NCBI GenBank assembly: GCA_028689635.1
Contig: JAQVCU010000020.1
Span: forward strand, 1-35,352
Source: Oscillospiraceae bacterium
GTDB taxonomy: Bacteria > Bacillota > Clostridia > Oscillospirales > Ruminococcaceae
Length of the DNA stretch: 35,352 nt
Direction of reading: 5' to 3'
The translations under genes and the position numbers were made by a program. The notes below the pieces were generated by a model. That model was given only the letters and a program-made list of their open reading frames with translations, made no database searches and was not told the origin of the DNA. Shown piece by piece: positions 1 to 7,531 of this stretch; position 1 is the stretch's first letter, and every line of letters begins with the position of its first letter.

Positions 1-12
1 ATGGGAATCAAG

Positions 13-45
13 GGGTATAATAACCGCTATGCGGTTATTATACCC
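13..45. repeat. perfect 15-bp inverted repeat
   Basis: Arms GGGTATAATAACCGC (13-27) and GCGGTTATTATACCC (31-45) pair perfectly around a 3-base TAT loop. No T-tract follows on either strand, so it is not a standard intrinsic terminator. It is much more AT-rich than the neighbouring genes. It could be an operator, the end of a small mobile repeat, or the 3' structure of a gene lying left of the window. Confidence 0.8.
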
Positions 46-171
46 TACTGTGCATCGTCTTTCAAATAATTTTTCGCTGTTTGGGCAGATCCTTTTGTTT
101 TTCTTCCCATATTTCATCAGATTTGTTTCCCATTCTTTCCACACATTTGACAAAATATTGCAAATTTCTCT

Positions 172-199
172 TTGTAATCTTACGGATCTGTGCTATACT
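172..199 (+). promoter_or_regulatory. putative sigma-A promoter of the GT4 glycosyltransferase
   Basis: An extended -10 (TG at 191-192, then TATACT at 194-199) is preceded at 16 bp by a weak -35, TTGTAA (172-177). A perfect TTGACA also occurs at 147-152 but has no -10 at usable spacing. Transcription would start near 206, about 80 bases before the start codon. Confidence 0.55.
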
Positions 200-206
200 T
201 GCAATG

Positions 207-224
207 TGCACAACGGCTTGTGCA
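207..224. promoter_or_regulatory. short palindrome at the predicted transcription start
   Basis: TGCACAA (207-213) and TTGTGCA (218-224) pair around a CGGC loop directly after the -10 of the preceding promoter. Its position over the predicted +1 suits a repressor operator, but a 7-bp stem may also be chance. Confidence 0.3.
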
Positions 225-285
225 ACCGAGAAAAAAAGGCCCGGCACAGCGGCTGACGGCCTTTACGCATGATGAGGAGGCATTT

Positions 286-1452
286 ATGAGGGTTGCTTTG
301 TTTACCGAGACCTACGTTCCCTATATCAACGGCGTGGTCACTCATGTAAAAATTTTACAAGAAGGCCTGGAAGAGCTGGGCCATGAAGTATTGGTGGTCA
401 CTGCGGACGACACCACCCGCCGCCATTATGTCAAAAACGGCGTGCTGCACTGTCCGGCGCGGCACTTTAAGCGCTTCTACAATTACTCCCTTTCCAACGC
501 CATCAGCCAGCGCCGCCTGAAGTACATCCGGGATTTCCATCCCGATATCATCCACATCCATAACGAATTTGGCATCGGTCTTTCCGGCATTGCCGCCGCC
601 AAGATCCTGAAGGTACCGCTGGTATACACCTTGCACACCATGTACGACGATTATCTTTACTATATCGCGTCCAACAAATTGATGTGGCTGGCCAAAAAAG
701 TTGCCCACCATTACATCCGTTTCCTGGGCAATTCCGCCACAGCCCTCACCGGCCCTTCCAAAAAATGCCAGGAGTATTTTAAGATGGTAGGGGTCAAGAA
801 GGATGTCAGCGTGATCCCCAATTCGGTGGAACTGGATGATTTTGACCCGGATAAGATCACTGCGGAGCAGAAAAAGGCCTTCCGCGATAAATATGGCATT
901 CCCGCGGACGCAATGGTCGCCTGCTTTGTCGGCCGCCTTGGCAAGGAAAAAAGCGTGGACGTGCTTTTGGATTACTGGGCGAAGACCATCCGTCCGGAAG
1001 ATAAGATCATGCTCTGCATCATCGGCGGCGGCCCCTCCAGCGAGGAGCTTCAGGCCCAGGCCAAAGAGCTGGGGATCGACAATATGGTCGTCTTTACCGG
1101 CGCCATCCCCCACACTGAAATGCCGCCCTGTTACGCCTCCTGCGATATCTATGTCACCGCGTCGCTGTCGGAAAACCACTCCATCTCCATGTTGGAGGGA
1201 ATGGCCAGCGGGCTTCCCGTATTGCAGCGCTACGACGAGCTGAATGAAGATCAGATCATCAGCGGCGTCAACGGCTACACCTTCAACACCCCGGAGGAAA
1301 TGGCGGCCGAGCTGCGCCGCATCCGCAGCCTGACGCCGGAAGAATTGCTCATCCTCAAAAAATCGGTCATCTCCTCGGTTCGCCGTTCCGGCGCAGAGGC
1401 CTTGGCCAACTACACTTTAAACGTCTATCAAAAGATCATCAAAAAATCCTGA
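286..1452 (+). CDS. GT4-family glycosyltransferase
   Basis: A 388-residue cytosolic or membrane-associated glycosyltransferase with the GT-B fold. The start is ATG 286, with AGGAGG at 275-280 just upstream; an open frame runs further back to 190 but has no ribosome site there. The N-terminal half opens with a strand followed by NGV near residue 15, the loop that holds the acceptor in this family. The C-terminal half has PNSVELD (178-184), GRLGKEKS (216-223) and the GT4 EX7E signature E296/E304 in ENHSISMLE. The overall pattern resembles diacylglycerol glucosyltransferases that make glycolipid anchors, but the acceptor and sugar donor cannot be read from the sequence. It is monocistronic, with its own promoter and terminator, on the opposite strand to the dcw cluster. 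Confidence 0.88.
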   Translation: MRVALFTETYVPYINGVVTHVKILQEGLEELGHEVLVVTADDTTRRHYVKNGVLHCPARHFKRFYNYSLSNAISQRRLKYIRDFHPDIIHIHNEFGIGLSGIAAAKILKVPLVYTLHTMYDDYLYYIASNKLMWLAKKVAHHYIRFLGNSATALTGPSKKCQEYFKMVGVKKDVSVIPNSVELDDFDPDKITAEQKKAFRDKYGIPADAMVACFVGRLGKEKSVDVLLDYWAKTIRPEDKIMLCIIGGGPSSEELQAQAKELGIDNMVVFTGAIPHTEMPPCYASCDIYVTASLSENHSISMLEGMASGLPVLQRYDELNEDQIISGVNGYTFNTPEEMAAELRRIRSLTPEELLILKKSVISSVRRSGAEALANYTLNVYQKIIKKS

Positions 1453-1468
1453 CGCACCTTGCCCCTCC

Positions 1469-1505
1469 GCCCGGAAAAGCCGACGCTTTTCCGGGCATTT
1501 CTTTT
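1469..1505 (+). terminator. intrinsic terminator of the glycosyltransferase gene
   Basis: A 12-bp stem (1469-1480 with 1485-1496, loop CGAC) is followed by ATTTCTTTT. It lies 17 bases after the glycosyltransferase stop codon. Confidence 0.85.
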
Positions 1506-1527
1506 CTCTCCGGCCCGATCCGAAGGT

Positions 1528-1545
1528 TTGGAAAACGTTTTCAAA
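1528..1545 (+). promoter_or_regulatory. LacI/CcpA-type operator candidate
   Basis: The core GAAAACGTTTTC (1531-1542) is a perfect 12-bp palindrome centred on CG, flanked by TTG and AAA. It ends 10 bp before the -35 of the next promoter. A central CG with A/T-rich arms is typical of LacI-family operators, including CcpA cre sites, although the spacing from TG to the central CG is one base longer than the strict cre consensus. A position upstream of the -35 would suit activation, or repression by a dedicated LacI-type regulator. Confidence 0.55.
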
Positions 1546-1552
1546 TTTTTCG

Positions 1553-1581
1553 TTGACTTACGACTCGACCCATGTCATAAT
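1553..1581 (+). promoter_or_regulatory. sigma-A promoter of the sugar isomerase-like gene
   Basis: TTGACT (1553-1558), a 17-bp spacer, then CATAAT (1576-1581): five of six consensus bases in each hexamer. Transcription would start near 1588, giving a leader of about 38 bases. Confidence 0.8.
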
Positions 1582-1625
1582 AAAGATAAGAATACGGGCG
1601 CATTTTTCCGAAAGGGATGATCTCT

Positions 1626-2483
1626 GTGAAGGTAGCTCTGCAGACCTATTCCATCCGCAGCGCGCTGGCCCAAAACCCCTGGGAAGCGATGGAAGCCGCC
1701 ACAAAAACCGGTTATCGCTGTTTTGAGCTGTTTAGCAACCATCTGCCCACCGCCGGAAATTTTGGCCTGCCTATGGAGGCCGGGGACGCCGCCGCCCTAC
1801 TGCGCGGACTAAAAGCCCAGATCATCGGGGCCCATTTTTCCCCCACCGCCCTGGATGACCCGCAGTGGATGGGGCGTTTTCTCGATTATCAGGAGGAAAT
1901 CGGCTGTCGGGATCTTGTCCTGGTCACGGGTTTTTATCGCAGCGCGGAGGATATCCGCCGCTGGGGGCAGCGCCTAAATGAAGAGGCGGCCCGGCTTGCG
2001 GCCCGCGGGTTCCGCCTGCATTACCACCATCATTACCACGAGTTTCAGCCCTTTGGCGATCAGACGGCGCTGGAGCTGCTGATGGAGGAAACCGACCCGA
2101 CCCTGGTCTTTCTGGAGCTGGATACCTTCTGGGCCCTGCGCGGCGGGAAGGATCCCTTGGCGCTGATCGACCGCTACCGCGGGCGCATCCGCCTGCTGCA
2201 TCAAAAAGATCTGGCCCGCGGCTACACCCGCCCCACCAACCTTTTCGATTATAAAGTTTCCGCCGGCGAGGTTCTGGATGTAGAGCGTTATCTGGTGGGA
2301 GAGCAGGAATCCTGCGTTGAGATCGGCGAGGGCTGCATGGATATCCAGGGGATCATCAACCACGGCAACCAGGCCGGGGCGGAGTTTCTTGTGCTGGATC
2401 AGGATTTTACCCGTCTGGGGGAGCTGCGCTCCATCGAGGTGAGCATGGCGGCCTTCCGGCGGTATTCGGGCTTGGAGCTATAG
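1626..2483 (+). CDS. sugar phosphate isomerase/epimerase-like TIM-barrel protein
   Basis: A 285-residue protein of the xylose isomerase-like TIM-barrel superfamily, whose members isomerise or epimerise sugars and inositols using a divalent metal. The GTG at 1626 is chosen because AAAGGG (1611-1616) lies 9 bases upstream; the ATG at 1617 directly abuts that sequence and leaves no spacing. The protein then begins MKVALQTYSI, a usual family opening. Features seen are a histidine-rich strand HYHHHYHEF (132-140), LELDTFW (163-169), LLHQKD (190-195) and EIGEG (232-236), where this family places its metal ligands (Glu, Asp, His, Glu). The exact substrate is unknown. It has its own promoter with an operator candidate and converges on ftsZ across a shared terminator. 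Confidence 0.85.
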   Translation: MKVALQTYSIRSALAQNPWEAMEAATKTGYRCFELFSNHLPTAGNFGLPMEAGDAAALLRGLKAQIIGAHFSPTALDDPQWMGRFLDYQEEIGCRDLVLVTGFYRSAEDIRRWGQRLNEEAARLAARGFRLHYHHHYHEFQPFGDQTALELLMEETDPTLVFLELDTFWALRGGKDPLALIDRYRGRIRLLHQKDLARGYTRPTNLFDYKVSAGEVLDVERYLVGEQESCVEIGEGCMDIQGIINHGNQAGAEFLVLDQDFTRLGELRSIEVSMAAFRRYSGLEL

Positions 2484-2528
2484 GCTTTTTCCTGTTTTGT
2501 CAAAAACCGCAGCCATTCAAATGCATGA

Positions 2529-2567
2529 AAAAGCCCCCGGAAAACAGACTGTTTTCCGGGGGCTTTT
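2529..2567. terminator. bidirectional terminator between the isomerase gene and ftsZ
   Basis: A 17-bp perfect stem (2529-2545 with 2551-2567) with a 5-base loop and an A-run on one side and a T-run on the other. It ends transcription from both the plus-strand isomerase gene and minus-strand ftsZ. Confidence 0.93.
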
Positions 2568-2583
2568 ATTTTATCTTGTAGGT

Positions 2584-3669
2584 TCAGCGGTTAAAGAGGT
2601 TTTTGATATCGTCAAAATATTTGCTGTCGTCCTCCTGATTTTGCTCGCTGTTCCAATTTTTCAGGTCAAAGGGGGCGCCAGTGTGCAGAGGAATATCAAA
2701 ATTATTGGCGCCGTCAAAACCGGTGGCGATGACGGTGACCTGCATTTCGTCCTTAAAGTTGGGGTCCAAAGCCGCGCCCCAGATGATATTGGCGTCGGGG
2801 TGGGCGGCGTCGCGGATCATGCTGGAAGCCGCGTCCACGTCCTCCAGGCTGATATCCGGCGAAGCGACAATATTGATAATAACGCCGCGGGCGCCGTTGA
2901 TAGAAGTTTCCAACAAAGGGCTGCTGATAGCGTTCTGAGCGGCCTGGGCCGCTTTGTCTTTGCCGGAAGCCCGTCCCATACCCATATGGGCGCGGCCAGC
3001 TTCCTTCATCACCGATTTTACGTCGGCAAAGTCCAGGTTGATCAGCCCGGGGATATTGATGAGGTCGGAAATGCTTTGTACGCCGTGACGCAAAACGTCG
3101 TCCGCCATTTCAAAGGCGTTGAGCAGAGTGATTTTTTCTTCCGAGATCTCCTTGAGTTTTTCGTTGGGGATCACCACAAGGGCGTCCACCTGCTCCCGAA
3201 GGACGTCGATGCCGGCCTCCGCCTGGCGCATCCGCACGCCGCCCTCAAACTGGAAGGGCTTTGTAACGATCCCCACTGTAAGGATCCCCATCTGTTTGGC
3301 AATTTCCGCCACCACAGGCGCCGCGCCGGTGCCCGTGCCGCCGCCCATTCCCGCGGCTACAAACAGCATATCGGTGCCCTTCAGGGCCGCCGCGATCTCC
3401 TCCCGGCTTTCCTCCGCGGCCTTCTGCCCGATCTCCGGCCGGCCACCGGCGCCCTCTCCACGGGTGGATTTGACGCCGATCTGGATCTTTTGAGAGGCGT
3501 TGGACGTCCCCAGCACCTGGCTATCGGTATTGATGGAAATAAACTCAACGCTCTGCAGCCCGGAGGTGATCATCCGGTTGACGGCGTTTCCTCCTCCACC
3601 GCCTACTCCGGCTACCTTTATGGCAACCCCTTTGTCAAAATGGTTGTCGATTTCAAAATTCATCAGCAT
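2584..3669 (-). CDS. ftsZ: cell division protein FtsZ
   Basis: The tubulin-like GTPase that polymerises into the Z-ring at the division site. The start at 3669 (MLMNFE) is chosen because AGGGGG lies 7 bases upstream; the open frame continues 25 codons further back without a ribosome site, and ATG 3663 is an alternative. The 361 residues show the G-rich nucleotide loop [10 protein letters not shown] (21-30), the tubulin signature GGGTGTG (109-115) and the synergy loop NLDFADVK (211-218) that completes the GTPase site of the neighbouring subunit. After the globular core ends near residue 318, only about 43 residues remain, finishing in [10 protein letters not shown]. That is a short linker, and its conserved tail peptide is hard to match to the usual one. 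It is the last dcw gene, with its own promoter upstream. Confidence 0.98.
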   Translation of the reverse strand: MLMNFEIDNHFDKGVAIKVAGVGGGGGNAVNRMITSGLQSVEFISINTDSQVLGTSNASQKIQIGVKSTRGEGAGGRPEIGQKAAEESREEIAAALKGTDMLFVAAGMGGGTGTGAAPVVAEIAKQMGILTVGIVTKPFQFEGGVRMRQAEAGIDVLREQVDALVVIPNEKLKEISEEKITLLNAFEMADDVLRHGVQSISDLINIPGLINLDFADVKSVMKEAGRAHMGMGRASGKDKAAQAAQNAISSPLLETSINGARGVIINIVASPDISLEDVDAASSMIRDAAHPDANIIWGAALDPNFKDEMQVTVIATGFDGANNFDIPLHTGAPFDLKNWNSEQNQEDDSKYFDDIKNLFNR

Positions 3670-3811
3670 TCCGTTTCCCCCTAAAGCTTTTGTGGACGTC
3701 CCGTAATTTATTTTGGCGTTACCCAAAACAGCGAAAGCGCGCAAAAACCGCTTGCAAACCCCGCTCAGATATTTTTTCCAGCCCCGCGGCCATTTGGCCT
3801 GTATTTGTTTT

Positions 3812-3840
3812 AATGTACCATTTTTTACGCTTTAATTCAA
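3812..3840 (-). promoter_or_regulatory. sigma-A promoter of ftsZ
   Basis: Read on the minus strand: TTGAAT (3840-3835), a 17-bp spacer, then an extended -10, TGG followed by TACATT (3817-3812). It lies in the 244-bp gap between ftsQ and ftsZ, so ftsZ can be transcribed apart from the long cluster. The predicted leader is about 135 bases. Confidence 0.7.
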
Positions 3841-3913
3841 GCCTGAAGCGGCTTTTTTTCGAACTTTTTTGTTTTCCCGGATAACCCCGCCGTTACTCCT
3901 TCTGTTTTTCCTC

Positions 3914-4933
3914 TTAGGGCTCAGAGGAACTCTCCTCTTTGCCTGAAGAGCTCTCCTCCCCGCTGCCGGAACCCTCTTCCGGCTCTGTGCCGTCTTCCTC
4001 TGGTTCCGACTGTGCCTCCTGGGAGGAGCTTTCCTGCCCGCCGTCCTCTTCCTGCGGCTCGTTTGCCGCCGGGATCATCGGGCGGGAGGTTTTGCTGGGC
4101 CTTGTCCAGACCTCGCCTTCAATCGAGGCGTCCACCGTCCCCGTAAAGCTCTCCAGCAGCCCTTCCTGATCCGCTACTTTGCGTATAGACGCCAGCTTAT
4201 AATCCAGCTCGGCCTGGCTTCCCAGCAGATAGGTGATCTGGTCGCCATAATACAGCATAAGATTATAGGAGTCGCTAAGGTCCACCAATGTAAAATAGGA
4301 AAATCCGCTTGCCGATGCCGCGCTGATAAACTGCCGCAGCAGCTGGAGCTGACCGGCGCTCTCTTCCGGGATATATTCCCCTTCCCCAAGGGAAAGGACG
4401 TCGATGCCGCGTACCACCGGGATCCCATCCGGCGGGTTGGGCACGCCTTTTTCCAGCACGCGGCCACGGTCGCTGACAATGATATAACCGGTGCCCTGGT
4501 CGATAGCGCCCATGGGTGTGGCCTCGGTTATTTCCAACACCACGGTATCCGGAAGTTTTCGACGGATATGCACCGACTGGATGTAGCTGTAGGAGGAGAC
4601 CATGGTCTCCTCAATGGCGCCGTCGTCCAACCGGAACATGTTCTCTTCCAGCAGGATCCCAGAGGTGGCGATGAGTTTATCCGGGCGATATCGCTCCCCT
4701 CCCGTCACCTCCACTGCTTTGATCTTAAAAAACACGGTAAACACAAGCACCACCGTGATCGAGAGCATAAAAAACAGGATCAGCAGATACAAAAGGATAT
4801 TGTTTCCCCTGCGGCGGCGGCGTTTTGGGGCCGCCTTCCCCTTTCTGCGTTCAGAGCCGCGGGAAGTCTGTCCAAAGGCATTGCCCCCGGACGGGCTGCG
4901 GCGATTCAGTTTTTTGTCATTCCGCTTTTTCAT
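3914..4933 (-). CDS. ftsQ: cell division protein FtsQ/DivIB
   Basis: A bitopic divisome protein that links early and late division proteins through its extracytoplasmic POTRA and beta domains. The start ATG 4933 lies inside the end of murA (17-bp overlap); the open frame extends 62 codons upstream, but those are antisense-like murA codons. The 339 residues contain a very basic cytoplasmic stretch (28-43, many Arg/Lys), one membrane helix (about 46-69), a POTRA-like segment beginning FKIKAVEVTGG (69-79), then the beta domain. A tail from about 291 to 339 is almost entirely Glu, Ser, Gly and Gln and looks disordered. DivIB proteins often have such acidic tails. It is translationally coupled to murA. 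Confidence 0.88.
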   Translation of the reverse strand: MKKRNDKKLNRRSPSGGNAFGQTSRGSERRKGKAAPKRRRRRGNNILLYLLILFFMLSITVVLVFTVFFKIKAVEVTGGERYRPDKLIATSGILLEENMFRLDDGAIEETMVSSYSYIQSVHIRRKLPDTVVLEITEATPMGAIDQGTGYIIVSDRGRVLEKGVPNPPDGIPVVRGIDVLSLGEGEYIPEESAGQLQLLRQFISAASASGFSYFTLVDLSDSYNLMLYYGDQITYLLGSQAELDYKLASIRKVADQEGLLESFTGTVDASIEGEVWTRPSKTSRPMIPAANEPQEEDGGQESSSQEAQSEPEEDGTEPEEGSGSGEESSSGKEESSSEP

Positions 4934-6191
4934 CCCACGGCATCCTTTGTATTTCCGCTCCCAAAGAGAGGAGGGAATCTTCAAATTTTTCGTAACCCCG
5001 ATCGATATAACCGGCTCCGGAAACCCGGCTTTCACCCTGCGCCGCCAAAGCCGCCAGCACCAGGGCAGCCCCGCCCCGCAGCTCGGTGGCCGCAACGTCC
5101 GCGCTGTGCAGCTGGCCAAGGCCTTCCGCCACGGCGACCCGTCCCTCCACCTCTACCCGGCCGCCCATGCGGCGCAGTTCCGCCACATGCTTATAGCGGC
5201 TTTCGAAAATATTTTCCACAAAAACGCTGGAGCCTCGCGCCAGAAGGGAAAGGGCCAAAAACGGCGCCTGCGCGTCGGTTGGAAAACCGGGATAGGGCAT
5301 GGTGCGCACAACGCCCAAGGGCCGCAGCCGTTCCGGCGCCCGCAGGGCGATGGTCTGCCCCGCCGTTTCGATCTGGCAGCCGGCCTTTTCCAGCACCGGC
5401 AGGACGGCGGCCAATGTGCCCGGCGCCGCGCCGCAAAGCGAAAGGCTGCCGCCGGTGGCCGCAGCAGCGGCCAGATAGGTCGCGGCAGCGATACGGTCTC
5501 CCATAATGCGGTGGGCGGCCCCGCAAAGCCGCGGGACTCCCTCCACCGTCAGTTCGCCCTCCCCCGCCCCGGATATTTTGGCCCCGCGGCGGATCAGGTA
5601 ATCCGCCAGATCCACGATCTCCGGCTCCCGGGCGGCGTTGGTCACCCTGGTAACGCCTCTGGCTGTCGCCGCCGCCAACAGGATATTCTCCGTCGCGCCC
5701 ACGCTAGGAAAAAGCAGCACGATCCGCGCTCCGCAAAGGCCCTGCGGCGCGGTACACCACAGGTCTCCCCCCGTTTCCTCCACCTGGACAGCCATCTGCC
5801 GCAGCGCACAGAGGTGCAGATCGATGGGCCGCGGCCCCAGTTCGCATCCGCCGGGATAGGTAAGGCGCGCCCGCCCAAAACGGGCCACCATGGCCCCAAG
5901 AAAAATAATAGAAGAGCGCATGGAGCGCACCAGCGGTGCCGGTACCTCCCAGCGGTAAGCACCGCTGGGATCTACTGTCACGACATCCCCCTCCCGGGAG
6001 ACGCCACAACCCAGATGTTCCAAGATATCCAGGGTCCTGCGGGTATCGCTAAGCTGCGGGCAGTTGTGGATCTCGCTGACGCCGCCGGGCAAAAGCGCCG
6101 CCGCCAAAATGGGCAGAGCGCTGTTTTTGGCTCCCTGCAGTTTGAGCGCCCCCTGCAGCCGGTTTCCGCCTCTGATCCGGTACTGTTCCAT
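4917..6191 (-). CDS. murA: UDP-N-acetylglucosamine 1-carboxyvinyltransferase MurA
   Basis: It transfers enolpyruvate from PEP to UDP-GlcNAc, the first committed step of peptidoglycan synthesis, in the cytosol. ATG 6191 is preceded by GGAGGG; the long upstream extension of the frame runs over the murG end and is not used. The 424-residue length is normal. Conserved K22-N23 (in AKNSALPI), the catalytic cysteine C116 in PGGCELGPRP, and PGFPTDAQAPF, which carries the active-site Asp, are all visible. Cys rather than Asp in the PGGC loop predicts a fosfomycin-sensitive type of enzyme. It overlaps ftsQ by 17 bp and follows murG after about 176 bp that hold a hairpin. Confidence 0.96.
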   Translation of the reverse strand: MEQYRIRGGNRLQGALKLQGAKNSALPILAAALLPGGVSEIHNCPQLSDTRRTLDILEHLGCGVSREGDVVTVDPSGAYRWEVPAPLVRSMRSSIIFLGAMVARFGRARLTYPGGCELGPRPIDLHLCALRQMAVQVEETGGDLWCTAPQGLCGARIVLLFPSVGATENILLAAATARGVTRVTNAAREPEIVDLADYLIRRGAKISGAGEGELTVEGVPRLCGAAHRIMGDRIAAATYLAAAAATGGSLSLCGAAPGTLAAVLPVLEKAGCQIETAGQTIALRAPERLRPLGVVRTMPYPGFPTDAQAPFLALSLLARGSSVFVENIFESRYKHVAELRRMGGRVEVEGRVAVAEGLGQLHSADVAATELRGGAALVLAALAAQGESRVSGAGYIDRGYEKFEDSLLSLGAEIQRMPWDEKAE

Positions 6192-6240
6192 TCTCCCTCC
6201 GCCTTTCCCTCCGGCGGACGTATGCGCCCGCCTTCGAACT

Positions 6241-6279
6241 GGTATCATCTTATGCCCCAACGGGCTGTAAGGTGATACC
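6241..6279. repeat. imperfect 39-base hairpin in the murG-murA gap
   Basis: GGTATCA (6241-6247) pairs with TGATACC (6273-6279), and TTA plus GCCC inside pair with their counterparts, leaving small internal mismatches. No T-tract follows on the minus strand, so it is unlikely to terminate murG transcription. A second GC-rich inverted repeat (GGGGCAGG with CCTGCCCC) lies at about 6333-6356. Together they would structure the mRNA between murG and murA. Confidence 0.55.
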
Positions 6280-6367
6280 GGCGGGGCTGGAAGAGGGCCA
6301 AAGCGTTGAGGGGAACGCCGCCCGGGGCAGGAAACAGCAGGCTGCGCCCTGCCCCGGAGGGCGTCTT

Positions 6368-7492
6368 TTATGCGCGGTACAGGGCCATGATCTCGCGGTA
6401 GATGCGCTCGTTCGCGTCGGCAATGGCCAGGGACGAAGCATTTCGCCCCAGACGCCGCAGCTCCTGCGGGTCGCCGCACAGCTCATCAAACAAGGCGCAC
6501 AGGCTCTCCCCCGTCAGATTCTTTTCCTCCAGCACCACGGCGGCCCCGGCATTTTGCAGCACCATGGCGTTGTGGTATTGATGGTTCTCCGCCACATTGG
6601 GGGAAGGGATGAGAATGGAAGCTTTTCACGCCGCTTCCAGCTCGCTAAAGGTAATGGCTCCCGCCCGGCAGATGACCAGATCCGCCGCCGCAAGGCACCG
6701 CGGCATGTCGTTGATGTACTCCCGGATATCCAGGTTGGGCAGATCCCGCCAGCCCTCAATGCCTTTTTCCTCCAGCAGGCGCGGAAGCAGCTCTACCCCG
6801 TAAGCGCCGGTGGCATGAATGTGGTGGAAACGGCCGCTTTTTGCGTGGTGGGCGATCAGGTCGGCCACCGCCTCGTTGACGCGCTGGGCCCCCAGGCTGC
6901 CGCCAAAGCTGAGGATGCAGATCCGATCCCCTACGCCCAGTTCCCGGCGGGCCTGTTCCCGGTCCGCAAAAAGGATCTCTTCCCGGATGGGGTTTCCGGT
7001 GACGATGTATTCGCCTTTGGGATCCAGATATTCCTTTGCCTTGGGCACCGCCAGCAGGATCCGGTCCACCTGTTTGGCAAGAAGCTTTGTGGTGACGCCG
7101 GGGAAAGCGTTTTGTTCATGCGTAAGGGTTTTGTAGCCGCGGCGGTGCGCTTCCCGCACCACAGGCCCGCTGACATAGCCCCCGGTACCCATCACGATAT
7201 CCGGTTCAAACCCCTCCAGGATCTGGCGGGACCGGCGCCCGGCGGTGGTAAGATAGGCCGCCGCCATCACGTTGTTTTTGAGGTTATACCAGCTAAGGCG
7301 CCGCTGGAAGCCCTTGACGCGGATGGGGGTAAAATCGAAGCCCGCCTGCGGCACCAGCCGCGCTTCCATCCCGGAAGGGTTCCCGGCAAAGAGGATCTGC
7401 GCGTCGGGCATTTTCTGCCGGATGGTACCGGCCACCGCCAGCGCCGGATTGATGTGACCGGCCGTCCCCCCGCAGGCAAATAATATCTTCAT
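6368..7492 (-). pseudogene. murG: MurG lipid II synthase gene interrupted by an in-frame TGA
   Basis: MurG transfers GlcNAc from UDP-GlcNAc onto lipid I at the inner membrane face to make lipid II. The reading frame from ATG 7492 (GGGAGGAA upstream) encodes GGTAGHINPALA (8-19), HEQNAFPG (125-132) and FGGSLGAQ (196-203). At codon 289 it hits TGA (6628-6626). The same frame then continues without any indel: KASILIPSPN, NHQYHNAMVLQNAGAA and onward to a TAA at 6368, giving 374 codons, the normal length. The TGA falls where MurG proteins have a conserved Gly (usually written G-x-P-x-I-L-I-P), so GGA to TGA is a single-base change. Truncation at 288 would remove the rest of the UDP-GlcNAc-binding C-terminal domain. 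Because murG is essential, a sequencing or assembly error is as likely as a real mutation. TGA is a true stop in neighbouring genes (murA, glgC). Confidence 0.9.
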
Positions 7493-7531
7493 AAAGCCAT
7501 TCCTCCCGCCGGGCCCAGCGCCCGGCCATTT

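Noticed and set aside
147-152. TTGACA at 147-152 as the -35 of the GT4 promoter
   Set aside because: The nearest good -10 is 41 bp away, too far for one promoter.
4602-6275. A 557-codon plus-strand open frame
   Set aside because: Antisense to ftsQ and murA, Arg/Pro-rich, no domain and no ribosome site.
6626-6628. The TGA in murG as a selenocysteine codon
   Set aside because: MurG has glycine here, not cysteine or selenocysteine, and I see no reason to expect a selenocysteine insertion element. A point change is simpler.
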